A DNA stretch of 64,000 nucleotides from positions 1,513,501 through 1,577,500 of the forward strand of contig CANXME010000032.1 of NCBI GenBank assembly GCA_948144175.1, in the 5' to 3' direction. The position numbers and the translations under genes are program-made. Positions within the stretch are counted from its first letter, which is position 1, and each line of letters starts with the position of its first letter. The notes below the pieces were generated by a model. It made no database searches, was not told the DNA's origin, and saw only the letters and a program-made list of their open reading frames with translations. Positions 34,901-47,000 of the stretch are shown piece by piece. This DNA comes from Closterium sp. NIES-65. Its lineage: Eukaryota; Streptophyta; Zygnematophyceae; Desmidiales; Closteriaceae.

Positions 34901-36989
34901 TCACCAGCCACATCTGCGATATTTGGAAAGTGAAATATATTATAGAAAAGAATGAGTGTTGGGACATAATGACGGGTTTCAGATGAAGGGATATAATGCA
35001 CAGACACCTCCGCCTGCCCCTCCCTCCTCCTCTCTGCACTTCCTGTCCATGGCAGGGAGACAAGGGCGGCGTGAGAGCAGAGAGAGGGCTGGGTGAGTGT
35101 AGTGGGGTTGAATTCAACCCCACCGAGGAGCAGAATGGAGGCACACACACGCCTCTGCCTCTCCCTCCCTCCTCCTCTCTGCACTTCCTGTCCATGGCAG
35201 GGAGACAAGGGCGGCGTGAGAGCAGAGAGAGGGCTGGGTGAGTGTAGTGGGGTTGAATTAAACCCCACTGAGGAGCAGAAAGGAGGCACACACACGCCTC
35301 TGCCTCTCCCTCCCTCCTCCTCTCTGCACTTCCTGTCCATGGCAGGGAGACAAGGGCGGCGTGAGAGCAGAGAGAGGGCTGGGTGAGTGTAGTGGGGTTG
35401 AATTCAACCCCACTGAGGAGCAGAATGGAGGCACACACACGCCTCTGCCTCTCCCTCCCTCCTCCTCTCTGCACTTCCTGTCCATGGCAGGGAGACAAGG
35501 GCGGCGTGAGAGCAGAGAGAGGGCTGGGTGAGTCTTGTGGGGTTGAATTCAACCCCACTGAGGAGCAGAATGGAGGCACACACACGCCTCTGCCTCTCCC
35601 TCCCTCCTCCTCTCTGCACTTCCTGTCCATGGCAGGGAGACAAGGGCGGCGTGAGTGCAGAGAGAGGGCTGGGTGAGTGTAGTGGGGTTGAATTCAACCC
35701 CACTGAGGAGCAGAATGGAGGCACACACACGCCGCTGCCTCTCCCTCCCTCCTCCTCTCTGCACTTCCTGTCCATGGCAGGGAGACAAGGGCGGCGTGAG
35801 TGCAGAGAGAGGGCTGGGTGAGTCTTGTGGGGTTGAATTCAACCCCACTGAGGAGCAGAATGGAGGCACACACACGCCTCTGCCTCTCCCTCCCTCCTCC
35901 TCTCTGCACTTCCTGTCCATGGCAGGGAGACAAGGGCGGCGTGAGAGCAGAGAGAGGGCTGGGTGAGTGTAGTGGGGTTGAATTCAACCCCACTGAGGAG
36001 CAGAATGGAGGCACACACACGCCTCTGCCTCTCCCTCCCTCCTCCTCTCTGCACTTCCTGTCCATGGCAGGGAGACAAGGGCGGCGTGAGAGCAGAGAGA
36101 GGGCTGGGTGAGTCTTGTGGGGTTGAATTCAACCCCACTGAGGAGCAGAATGGAGGCACACACACGCCTCTGCCTCTCCCTCCCTCCTCCTCTCTGCACT
36201 TCCTGTCCATGGCAGGGAGACAAGGGCGGCGTGAGTGCAGAGAGAGGGCTGGGTGAGTGTAGTGGGGTTGAATTCAACCCCACTGAGGAGCAGAATGGAG
36301 GCACACACACGCCGCTGCCTCTCCCTCCCTCCTCCTCTCTGCACTTCCTGTCCATGGCAGGGAGACAAGGGCGGCGTGAGTGCAGAGAGAGGGCTGGGTG
36401 AGTCTTGTGGGGTTGAATTCAACCCCACTGAGGAGCAGAATGGAGGCACACACACGCCTCTGCCTCTCCCTCCCTCCTCCTCTCTGCACTTCCTGTCCAT
36501 GGCAGTGAGACAAGGGCGGCGTGAGAGCAGAGAGAGGGCTGGGTGAGTGTAGTGGGGTTGAATTCAACCCCACTGAGGAGCAGAATGGAGGCACACACAC
36601 GCCGCTGCCTCTCCCTCCCTCCTCCTCTCTGCACTTCCTGTCCATGGCAGGGAGACAAGGGCGGCGTGAGTGCAGAGAGAGGGCTGGGTGAGTCTTGTGG
36701 GGTTGAATTCAACCCCACTGAGGAGCAGAATGGAGGCACACACACGCCTCTGCCTCTCCCTCCCTCCTCCTCTCTGCACTTCCTGTCCATGGCAGTGAGA
36801 CAAGGGCGGCGTGAGAGCAGAGAGAGGGCTGGGTGAGTGTAGTGGGGTTGCAAGCCATGATTGCAAGCCAACTGTACGATCGTTTACCAGCGCGAATGAA
36901 GTACCTGTGTCTGACTCTTCAGCAATTGTGTTGTCGTTGTCTAACCCTTCACTCTCAGCGGGCCGTTCAAAGTCGGCCCAGTTGTCCAT
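28997..36989 (-). CDS. Plavaka-like (KDZ/CACTA-related) DNA transposase, 11 exons
   Basis: Exons on the minus strand: 36989-36905, 34913-34312, 34224-34096, 33940-33675, 33591-33324, 33222-33059, 32715-32598, 31608-31462, 31323-31060, 30929-30750, 29401-28997. All introns are GT-AG, all phases match, and the total is 2,628 nt (875 aa). A C2H2 finger (C38, C41, H54, H58) precedes an acidic stretch (about 92-110). Then come the family-like blocks [13 protein letters not shown] (D289), [14 protein letters not shown], a Cys cluster CSIC (exon 5), MPNILH (476-479), [11 protein letters not shown] (exon 7), [20 protein letters not shown] (exon 9) and the C-terminal [13 protein letters not shown]. 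Plavaka transposases cut and paste DNA in the nucleus. The usual acidic residues around VPDxMHxxDLG are not kept here. The exon 8-9 junction is the least certain. No terminal repeats were found. Confidence 0.8.
29500..30745 (-). repeat. CA-rich minisatellite in intron 10 of the transposase gene
   Basis: Runs of CA alternate with a recurring CTCTGTACAACCAGCA-like phrase (for example near 29727, 29751, 30290, 30575 and 30652), at irregular spacing of about 25-60 bp. The array almost fills the intron between exons 10 and 11. Confidence 0.75.
31730..32580 (-). repeat. CA-rich minisatellite in intron 7 of the transposase gene
   Basis: The same TGTACAACCAGCA-type phrase plus CA runs as in intron 10 (near 31782, 31937 and 32140). 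It passes into CACACACTCTACACAACCAGCAGAGA-like units around 32270-32460. Confidence 0.7.
34998..36850 (-). repeat. 145-bp minisatellite filling intron 1 of the transposase gene
   Basis: About 12.8 copies with an exact 145-bp period (centres at 35105, 35250 and so on to 36845). Each full unit carries a 22-bp perfect palindrome: GTGGGGTTGAA followed by its reverse complement, centred on GAATTC (one unit at 35250 deviates). From about 35386 units alternate between GTGTAGTGGGG and GTCTTGTGGGG versions, so the real period is 290 bp. Because 145 is not divisible by three and stops are rare, long spurious frames appear on both strands. Confidence 0.9.
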
Positions 36990-38074
36990 GTAGACAGTAC
37001 GTTACACGGCGGCTCTGTTTGTGATATGAAAGGGCAAAAAGGCAGAATCCGTGGAGGTGTGTGCGGTACATGTGCACAGTCCCACACACACACGCATACA
37101 GAGACACACACAGGATCCCACAAGCACACACACGCAAACAGTTTCCGCTCACACGCACACACATGCACACAAACACATGGACACGCACACACACACACTC
37201 CCACACACACACATACGCACGAACACAATGCTCTTATTTTTTTAACAGACTAATTTGAGGGCAGGAAGAGAGGTGTGGGGGGGGGGTGGGAGGAAGGGCG
37301 GGTGGTTTTGGACGAGGGGATTGTTCGACCATTGCGCAGATGACGTAGAAAGGCGTGGAAGCAGGATGCATGAATCACAGCATTCTGGTAGCGTCCCAAG
37401 ACAAAGAACGGGGGAAAGTCGCGAAGAGGCTATAGAGTGGATGCGCAAATAAAAAAAATAAGCATCTCGCATTCCTTTTCCCATGGACACTCCCAAGTCC
37501 CCTCTCTTCCCCTCTAATCCGACTTCCACTCATCGCTAATACTCACACTGCGACACACTAGGCAGCACACGCGGGCGCAGAGGTTCGGCGAAGCGTGAGG
37601 AGGGGCGTTGATGAGGTGAAATCCGCGGATTGGAGAAGTGCTGTACCGAAACTCAGTGCGGCTCCGTATCCGCACAATTGTTGGGTGGATGAGCGGCACA
37701 CGGCGCTAGCGATGGCGCGGCGAGACCCACGAGATGCTTCAACGTGAGAGCGAATCCCAAGGCGGCCATGCGATGGGGAGTAGACACAGGCAGTGGGAAT
37801 TCCATGGCAAATAAACGAGAGTAGGCAGTTGAAAAATCAGAACGGGGGGGGGGGGAGATGACCGGCACAAGCGGGAGCATACGTGGCAACGGAGGTGAGT
37901 AGAAGGGTGGGTGTTGGCGGAGACGCCACGGGATTCACGGAGGGGAGAAGTGGTGGTCCGAATCCCCAGGCTGGTCCTGAGATCGGGGGGCAAATATCTG
38001 AAGTAGCAACACCAAATGAGTTATAGGAGATGTGAGAGCAACACACGATCTCAAATATGAGATGGAGCGCGAAT
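36990..38074. other. Region upstream of the transposase gene
   Basis: Holds a CA-rich tract (37080-37220) and a G-rich patch (37260-37310). No gene recognised. It would include the transposase promoter if the gene is transcribed. Confidence 0.4.
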
Positions 38075-38086
38075 CCAGAACAGTGA

Positions 38087-38171
<85 letters not shown>

Positions 38172-38453
38172 CCGTGAAAGAGAGAGGTATCGATCGTGAG
38201 AGAGAGAGATCGATCGACCGTGAGAGAGAGATCGAGCGAGAGAGAGAGAGGGATTTCGACCGTGAGAGAGAGAGAGAGAGATCGACCGTGAGAGAGAGAG
38301 ATCTCGACCGTGAGAGAGAGAGATCTCGACCGAGAGAGAGAGAGAGAGATATCAAGTGTGAGAGAGAGAGAGATCTCGACCGAGAGAGAGAGAGATTTCG
38401 ACAATGAGAGATAGAGAGAGAGATCGACCGTGAAAGAGAGAGATGTCGACCGT

Positions 38454-38519
<66 letters not shown>

Positions 38520-39262
38520 GACCCTTTCCCTGAGAGAGATAACAACCGTGAGAGAGAGAGAGAGATCCGAGAGAGAGAGAGAGAGAGATTTCGACAGAGT
38601 GAGAGAGGGAGAGAGAGATCGACCGTGAAAGAGAGAGATTTCGACCGTGAGAGAAAGAGAGAGATTTCGACCATGAGAGAGAGACAGAGAGATCGACCGT
38701 GAGAGAGAGAGAGGGATTTCGACCGTGAGATTGAGAGATTCCGACTGTGAGATAGAGAGCTTTTGACCGTGAGATAGAGGTGTAGACCGTGAGAGAGAGA
38801 GATCTCGACCGTGAGAGAGAGAGATCTCGACCGAGAGAGAGATAGAGATATCAATTGTGAGAGAGAGAGATCTCGACCGAGAGAGAGAGAGATTTCGACA
38901 ATGAGAGATAGAGAGAGAGAGATCGACCGTGAAAGAGAGAGATTTCGACCGTGAGAGAAAGAGAGAGATTTCGACCATGAGAGAGAGACAGAGAGATCGA
39001 CCGTGAGAGAGAGAGAGGGATTTCGACCGTGAGATAGAGAGATTCCGACTGTGAGATAGAGAGCTTTCGACCGTGAGATAGAGGTGTAGACCGTGAGAGA
39101 GAGAGATCTCGACCGTGAGAGAGAGAGATCTCGACCGAGAGAGAGAGAGAGATATCAATTGTGAGAGAGAGAGATCTCGACCGAGAGAGAGAGAGATTTC
39201 GACAATGAGAGATAGAGAGAGAGAGATCGACCGTGAAAGAGAGAGATGTCGACCGTGAGAGA

Positions 39263-39320
<58 letters not shown>

Positions 39321-39610
39321 GACCCTTTCCCTGAGAGAGATAACAACCGTGAGAGAGAGAGAGAGATCCGAGAGAGAGAGAGATAGAGATTTCGACAGAG
39401 TGAGAGAGGGAGAGAGAGATCGACCGTGAAAGAGAGAGATTTCGACCGTGAGAGAGAGAGAGAGAGAGATTTCGACCATGAGAGAGAGACAGAGAGATCG
39501 ACCGTGAGAGAGAGAGAGGGATTTCGACCGTGAGATTGAGAGATTCCGACTGTGAGATAGAGAGCTTTCGACCGTGAGATAGAGGTGTAGACCGTGAGAG
39601 ATAGGATTCG
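38075..39610. repeat. GA-rich satellite with TCGACCGTGAGAG motif
   Basis: Long (GA)n runs alternate with GATCGACCGTGAGAG and GATTTCGACCGTGAG phrases. An 800-bp shift duplicates a block: the phrase GACCCTTTCCCTGAGAG occurs at about 38520 and 39320. Smaller shared blocks recur near 38669, 38977 and 39472. The long Ser/Leu frames here are artefacts. Confidence 0.85.
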
Positions 39611-41850
39611 TGCGTGAGGGAGAGATGTCGACCGGGAGACTGAGATGCCGACCGGGAGAATGAAATCTGGACCGTGAGATTGAGATTGCTACCGTGATAA
39701 TTTGAGATATCGACCGTGAGAAATATATCTCGACCGCGAGAATGAGACCCCGACCCCGAAGATGATATCGCGACTGATTAATCTCAATAACATTCAGAAG
39801 GTGTGTGTGAGCGAGATCTCTACCGAGTGATACGCATCTGCTCGAGGAGATTTAGTAGACATCCCAATCATGGAATTCTACTACGAAAAGGAAGTCACAA
39901 GCACGGGCCGCTAGATACAGAACTCCTAACGGTGGCGGTGACTAAGGGTGCGGCACTGAGTCAGCTTTGAACAAGAGATGATACGAGCCACGATAGTTCG
40001 GGGACCGCTTGGCAAACGAGCTGAGATGGATGTGTAGAGTTGCTTCTAGAGAAACATACGCGGAATAGCAGTGATAGGCGACTCACAGCTTTGCTGTTGT
40101 TGAACGAGTCAGGCAGCTGAAGGGCCCGCCATTAGCTAAGGAGAAAGGGTAGGCGGGTGGCTTACCTAAGACGTGAAGTATGTCGAGCAAGATTGGGAAG
40201 AGAATGTTTGTAGTGTGGAATGTTTTTACTCGAATTGGAGTTCACGCCTACATCTCATGCTAAAGGAAGGCCCAGCTAATTCCAGGAAAATACAATGGCA
40301 TTAAAGGCAATTCATGCCCACCTAAATGCTGCAGCACTCCTGTCCATGCACAACATCAGTTATGCTGTCAAGTGCTGCAGTTGAACAGTGATGACTGTGG
40401 GAGGTATCATTAGTTGCCCATTGTTGATATTATGGATGGATGCATGTGCCCCTCACATGATGGAAGTGACCACTAGTGGACAGGAATTTGCTTAGCTGGG
40501 CATCACGTAACAGTGATTTTGTTTGGATGCAGCCATGAAGACCCCATATGACATGTGAGGATTGATCATATAAAGCACAAGTTGCATCAAATTCCATGGT
40601 CAAGTGGTGTTGGGGTGGATTGTTGGCATGCATTTTGTGAGAACTAGAGCCACCAAGTCAGCTGGAGATGGTGCATATGAGATGAGTGGCTCAGGTAGAC
40701 TCAGATTGTTTGTTATGAGACAATTCCATCCAGCCTAACCCCTAAGGAACAAAGTGGAACATGCCACACTCTATATAAGAGTCCAGCGGAGACAAGATGC
40801 TAGATGCTCTAACACTATGGCCTGGTTAGCTCATGCTGCATGTGTTTGCCATGTTTGTGAAAAAAACTTGTATTTTCACCGCGGCATTGTCTTTCAAGCT
40901 ATGTTATTGATTGCAGAAGGAGGCGACAACCTCGTCACGTTATCAGTAGGGGCCAAACGGATCCACAGTTTTTGCGAGAGCTTCTATCAAAGTCGCCGGA
41001 AATTAGGACACCATATCCCTTTCCATGCGCAACCCACTTGTGGGGTGAGATGAAGTTATTACGCATGGTCTTTTATTATTACGCTTTGTTACAATTTGGC
41101 TTTGCGGCGATACATGCGGCGAATGTTGGAATTCTAGTGCTGGTATCTCTCATAACAACCCTTGATTGCCTTACAAACATTATTGGAAATTATAACTCTA
41201 TGATTGTTCATCGTCGTTGCATAACTGTACATTTTACTAGCATCTCTGCCGAGTCGATGCTCAAAGGACCCTTTCTCTGATGTGTCAAGTGGGTACAATC
41301 GCAAGACTATTCGTGCGAGTAAATACGCGAAATAACACATGCCTCATATGGTGAACGTAAAATAGTCCCACACTCAAATGGACTCGGACGACTTCCAAGT
41401 TGGTGTGCTGGGTGTGCAGCCTACAGCCGTCTGGCCCGTCGCCAGATGGGTCCTCGAATATGCCCCCCTTACTCACCGACTGCTTCAAGCATGATGACGC
41501 AGACATAAATGAAGTCGAACTCCCTCCTCCTACTGTGCCCCGACCGGTGACTTTGTTGCCATCGCCTTCACCGCCCGTCATCGACGTTTCATGGAACGGA
41601 TCCTCATAGGCCGCCGGCGATGAGGGGATCCTTGGTGCGTCACCTACAGCCCGACCGGAGCGGAAATAACTTCCTCAACGCGAGCTAGACTGCGGGCTAG
41701 GCACGGGTGCTCATGTGATCTCTGCGTTCCAATGTCGTTCCATTGGGCGCACACGAGTTGCCAGTTTCTTTGTGAAATTTTGCCAGTGTATGACTAAGGA
41801 AAGCTGACAACAATTGTAGCAACAAACTTGGCAACAATGATTACATCAGA
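39611..41850. other. Region without a recognised gene
   Basis: Several short frames, none with a recognisable domain. The left edge (to about 39770) still shows decayed GACCGTGAGA units from the satellite. Confidence 0.4.
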
Positions 41851-42910
41851 GCTAGCAAGCAAGTCGGTCGACCTCCAGCGCAGCACGGTCGACCTCGATC
41901 CAGCGAAGCATAGCACGCACCTGTCCAGCCCTGAAGAGAAGCGGCTTGCCCACATTGCAAGTCCACGGTGTGCCAACGTTGAAGCAAGTCTGCTGCACCC
42001 GCATGACAACGGTGCACCTGACTCGCAGCTGCGCGCAGCTGGGGGGTGCTCCACGTAGGTCGCCCGCGAGAAGTCCCACCTGGTCGTGATAGCTGTGACT
42101 TCACCAGCAACTTCAGGCGACAAGCTGCGTAGAGTGCCGAAAATGCCAGTCGCCGTCGACACATACGCCGAGCTCAAGCTACACGACGAAGGAGTACAGT
42201 CGCGCAGAGTACTGGTAGAAGGTCAGCTTGCTGCAGTTCGCGTCCACCTCGATAAGATCTCGACCTTGCCTTCGCTTGCAGCTTGCTCAATTCTAGGCCT
42301 GACAGTGCAGAGCGACAACAACTAGCGTGAGCTCGATCGTTGACTGCTCTACCTCCACATGACAAATTTCGCAACCGCCAGACTTCCGTAGAGTAGTTTG
42401 ACGAATGCTCCGTCGAGCAGCTTTCGCTTGGTCGACCGCCCGCACGGCTTGGTCGACCGCCAGCACAGCTTGGTCGACCGCCTGCCAGCGTTGCGTAGAG
42501 GAGCCGCGCCATCACTACAGAAAGGCGACCTGCCAACAGAGCAGGTCGACGGCGTGCCAACGCTGCAGCAGAGCTGCTGTCCAGCGTTGCCCCGTAGAAG
42601 ACAGCAGTCCGCATGCTCGCTGATGCGCCCCGACGAAAGGGCCGACTTGCATTGCTGTGCATCCGTCTGCTGTTGTCTGCGACTGTCGAGCAGGTTACCT
42701 GGTCAACCAGGACACCACCAGGTGCTCTGCTCGTCGATCAGGTGTCGTGGTCGACCACCAGGTGCTCTGGTCGACCACAGCACCGGTCTAGCAACACCCC
42801 GGTCGACGTACCCCTTCCGTTGACCAGAAGTGTCAGCTGTTGGGGCCGAGCTCCCATCGTCGACTGCCACGTACTTGTCAGGTCGACAGACTGCTCCGTC
42901 GGCTTCCACG
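41851..42910. repeat. GTCGAC-rich segment
   Basis: GTCGAC occurs 12 times in about 1 kb (41867, 41888, 42155, 42431, 42452, 42473, 42545, 42750, 42769, 42802, 42859, 42882), usually as GGTCGACC. Three units at 42431-42480 repeat every 21 bp (GCTTGGTCGACCGCC). No coding identity is seen. Confidence 0.6.
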
Positions 42911-44052
42911 TACTTGCCACGTTTCGCATTCATTTGTATTCCTAAATAAATGAAAGTGTGAGCTTATTTCTATCAACTGTGTCCATATAGATTCACTCTG
43001 ATCTAAGGTTACAACCTTCCGTTGCAATACTATGATCTTGCGAACCTTGCTGACGTGATCATAGGCATGATCCACCTTCTGATCGCAACACCTTGTTGAA
43101 AGTCTACTGGAACATGCCATCACAACCCTGCAGCTGTACATCTGTACAAATGCTTTGTGTAAACGCATATAAGTAGACTGAATCCATTCATAGTGGACGT
43201 AACCTTTATGCCCTGACGACAATGCGATTCGCGGGTGTGCCATGCACTGCTGTTGTGGATTCACCTTGAACAGCAGCCTATCAAGGCTGAAATTATGTTT
43301 TCAAACGAACTATACATGGCGATCACACGATATCGTGACATATTACACCATGACACGGTGTCTTGTTTTTAATTTACCCTTGGACACTCCAAAACCCTAA
43401 TTGCACTGGGAGTACTAAACTGCCAACGGTTTTAATTGTGCGCAAGAACCTGCAACAGTATATGATAGTTCAAGTGTCTAACAAAAACCAAGGCTGTATG
43501 GTTTTTTGCAACTCACTCAAAGATCTCACACTGCAACCTTGTAACGGGGCGCATTTCCTCATCTGGTTTGCGCTCCATACCCATCTCGACCTGCCAAAAA
43601 CGTTTGTTCCCGCTGAAAAACGTGAACAATCTAATTTAGCCGCATCCAAACGAACTAGACGGGCGCGCCCTTAGGGAGGTCACGTAACTTCGATCTGACA
43701 CGGCGATGTGCTGTCAAAGCGCCCCACACGTCGACCGTGAGATAAAGTCTGCAGCTTGGACGGTGCTGCGCAACTGGCGCGACCATCCCATCCCATCCCG
43801 TTCGACCATCCCATCCACCCACCCCTCCTCTTTCTCCCATCAACAAACACCTTTCTCCTTGTGGTACTTTCGCCATTCCTTGCTTTCTAATCAAACTCGG
43901 AAAATTAGTAGCCTCCTTCTGAGCTTCTACGTGCCAGGGTTTCTAGGCTATTCATCTGGTACCTTAGGTGAGATTATGGCATATTAGTTTAGTTCTTACC
44001 AGATATCCTTACGGCCAATCAACCGATTCTCTGCCAATTCCTGAGTTTCACA
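42911..44052. other. Region upstream of the 892-aa gene
   Basis: No gene recognised. 43780-43870 is pyrimidine-rich (CCCATCC repeats), as a 5' untranslated leader might be. A possible untranslated intron (GTGAG at 43969) lies before the chosen start. Confidence 0.4.
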
Positions 44053-47000
44053 ATGCAGCCCGTGCCAAGTCCCTTCGTAGCTGCAGTTCTTCCTAGAAGA
44101 GCCGCTGAAGTTACCTCAAACCCTGCTGTGGGTACCTTTGGCTCTCCGGAAGCCGTCGCGATGCACAGCAATGGGCGAGCCCAAGACGAGCCCGAGGACG
44201 ACGTGTTTGCTGAAGGTACGTCTCACTCCTCGTAGCCATTCGTATGAACAACTGACCTGCGCACTGTCGGATCAGACGACTTAATCTACAAAATGTACTT
44301 ATTGCTATTTCTGTTTGTTTTATAACCCTTTGCCACAGGCTCGAAATTCGTGTCGCTGAACAATGTGTCGATCACGGGTGGTACTAAGCGCCAGACACGT
44401 GCGAGGAAACCTAAAGAAGTGCGGAAGGGGAAGCGTTATACTTTGGTCCGCACGGGCAAGAAAGGCTGCGCTGATGCACTTGGTGATGGCGGTTGTGGAG
44501 CAGACACATACACTCAAGGCAATGGTCAACATGCACATAACGCCTCATTTCCAGCTGCAGCCGCCACTATCACTCCCTCCTCCGCCTATGTCAACGCAGC
44601 GGCGACTCATCAGCTCGTCGCCTGTCACTCAATCCCTGGCCTGCCCTCCGCCTCTGCCTCCCTTTCAGCTGCAGCCGCCACTATCTCTCCCTCCTCCGCC
44701 TATGTCAACGCAGCGGCGACTCATCAGCTCGCCGCCTCTCAGTCATTCCCTGGCCTGCCCTCCGCCTCTGCCTCCCTTTCACCTGCAGCCCCCACTATCA
44801 CTCCCTCCTACGCCTATGTCAACACAGCGGCGACTCATCAGCTCGCCGCCTCTCACTCAAACCCTGGCCTGCCCTCCGCCTCTGCCTCCCTTTCAGCTGC
44901 AGCCGCCACTATCTCTCCCTCCTCCGCCTATGTCGACGCAGCGGCGACTCATCAGCTCGCCGCCTCTCAGTCATTCCCTGGCCTGCCCTCCGCCTCTGCC
45001 TCCCTTTCAGCTGCAGGCGCCAATATCACTCCCTCCTCCGCCTATGTCAACACAGCGGCGACTCATCAGCTCGCCGCCTCTCACTCAAACCCTGGCCTGC
45101 CCTCCGCCTCTGCCTCCCTTTCAGCTGCAGCCGCCACTATCTCTCCCTCCTCCGCCTATGTCGACGCAGCGGCGACTCATCAGCTCGCCGCCTCTCACTC
45201 AATCCCTGGCCTGACCTCCGCCTCTGCCTCCCCTTCAGCTGCACCCGCCACTATCACTCCCTCCTCCAGAGATTTCAACGCAGCGGCGGCGACTCATCAG
45301 CTTGCTACCCGGATCTCTCCCTCCGCTGCCTATGTGCACGTCTCGGTTCCTGGCCAGTCCAGGCCCGCAGTTGCACCTGGATCGACCTCCCTGACACCTG
45401 CTCCCAGTGCACTCTCACCCTCGCCCTCCTATATCAATCCTGGGTTGCACCCAACCAACTCAGGTCAGCCTGGCTCCGGCCTCATCCCACCAGCCTCTGC
45501 ACCCCCTGCTGCCGCAGTGGCGCCCCCTACTACACAATTGCAGCCGTCTGGACTCCCATGGGCACTCCGTGCGCGCAAACAGAAGTCCGCTCTCCCAGAC
45601 CCTGGACCATCACATGTGGAGGCCGGGTCGGATGAAGACTCCGACGATGATGACTCCTTGGAGAATCATTATGAGCATGATGGTGAACAGCGGCCTGCTG
45701 CAACCAGGGTTTCGCGAGCCGCTTTTGAGGCCGCGCAAGCGCAAATCCGACAACAGGCGCGACGCATAGCTGAGTTGGAGAATCAGCAACCTCAGCAAAA
45801 AGGCACTCATACTGGCAGTCACGCCATGGTTATGCGCCAGGCCAATATGCCCAGCCCTTCCCAACAGTTGCCGGTTGCACCCCAGCTTGCTCCTTCAACC
45901 ACTCGACCTTGCACCCAGCCAAATGCAACACCGACCCTGATTTTCTCACCAGTGGTGTGGCCACGAACGCAGGCCGCTTTTAGCCGTGCTGTGGCAAAGG
46001 CACACATCAGACGACAGGCCATCGACTGCTCTGCAATGTCGCCACGGCAACACGGGTGGTACAATAACGTCATCACGGCGTTAGATGCTTTCCCGGATGT
46101 GAACGGGGACCTTAAGGTGAGCAGCAACCCTTCGTTTCAGCCTTCGCCATGCTTACAAATGACATTAGCACTGGGTGCCTACAACCCCCACCCCGCAAAC
46201 TCCTCATGCCACATACATTCACGCCCTCCCTTCCCTCCCCTGTTCTCTTTCCCACTCTGCCATGTTGTGCACAATTTTTGTTGCTCTCCTGCAGGACCAC
46301 GTGGATGAGGCTCTTGATATCATGTTTTTTGACACCCCAGTCACTGATTTCACAATGTGGCCTAGTACCGAACGCCTAGAGGCGGCCCTGCGCAAGGCCC
46401 TAGGCCTCAATGAGCCGGAAGAGCATTTTATAGTGCGTATGGTTCTGAAAGCTGACAAGTACAGGAACGGCTACATTCGTGACATGATTCAAGCGTATCG
46501 CAACGACGCATTGACGGATGGGCGCAATTGGGTGTACGACGACTTCGACTTGTACGTGCGACGGCCAAGGCTCGGTGGGAAGAAAGTAGGCACCCTCACG
46601 ACAGTGCTGTTCTTGGACCAGTACGTTGAAAGTGAGTATGCTCTAGTACTCCTATCACACCCCCGCCCCTACCCCACCCCCGTTCCTCCCTCTCCTTCCA
46701 AATGAGCCCGTACGTTGAAATTGATTCCAGTGTACCCTCTTTCCCTCCCTGTTTTCCCCTCCCCACCCCAGCAGCAAGCAAGGCCAGCCAAGGCAGAGCC
46801 CAACAGTCCCCAGTGTACCCTCTTTCCCTCCCTGTTTTCCCCTCCCCACCCCAGCAGCAAGAAAGGCCAGCCAAGGCAGAGCCCAACAGTCCCCAGTGTA
46901 CCCTCTTTCCCTCCCTGGTTTCCCCTCCCCACCCCAGCAGCAAGCAAGGCCAGCCAAGGCAGAGCCCAACAGTCCCCAGTGTACCCTCTTTCCCTCCCTG

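Noticed and set aside
34680-36871. Many 97-150-residue frames on both strands
   Set aside because: Identical peptides recur every 145 bp. They are read-through of the intronic minisatellite.
37837-39479. Ser/Leu- and Arg/Glu-rich frames up to 375 residues
   Set aside because: Translation of the GA satellite. No composition or motif of a real protein.
40771-40781. TATA-like CTATATAAGAG as a promoter
   Set aside because: No supportable gene starts downstream. The following open frame has no recognisable domain.
44363-45214. Pro/Leu-rich frame of 283 residues
   Set aside because: Shadow frame of the 114-bp coding repeat. Only the frame that splices in phase is kept.
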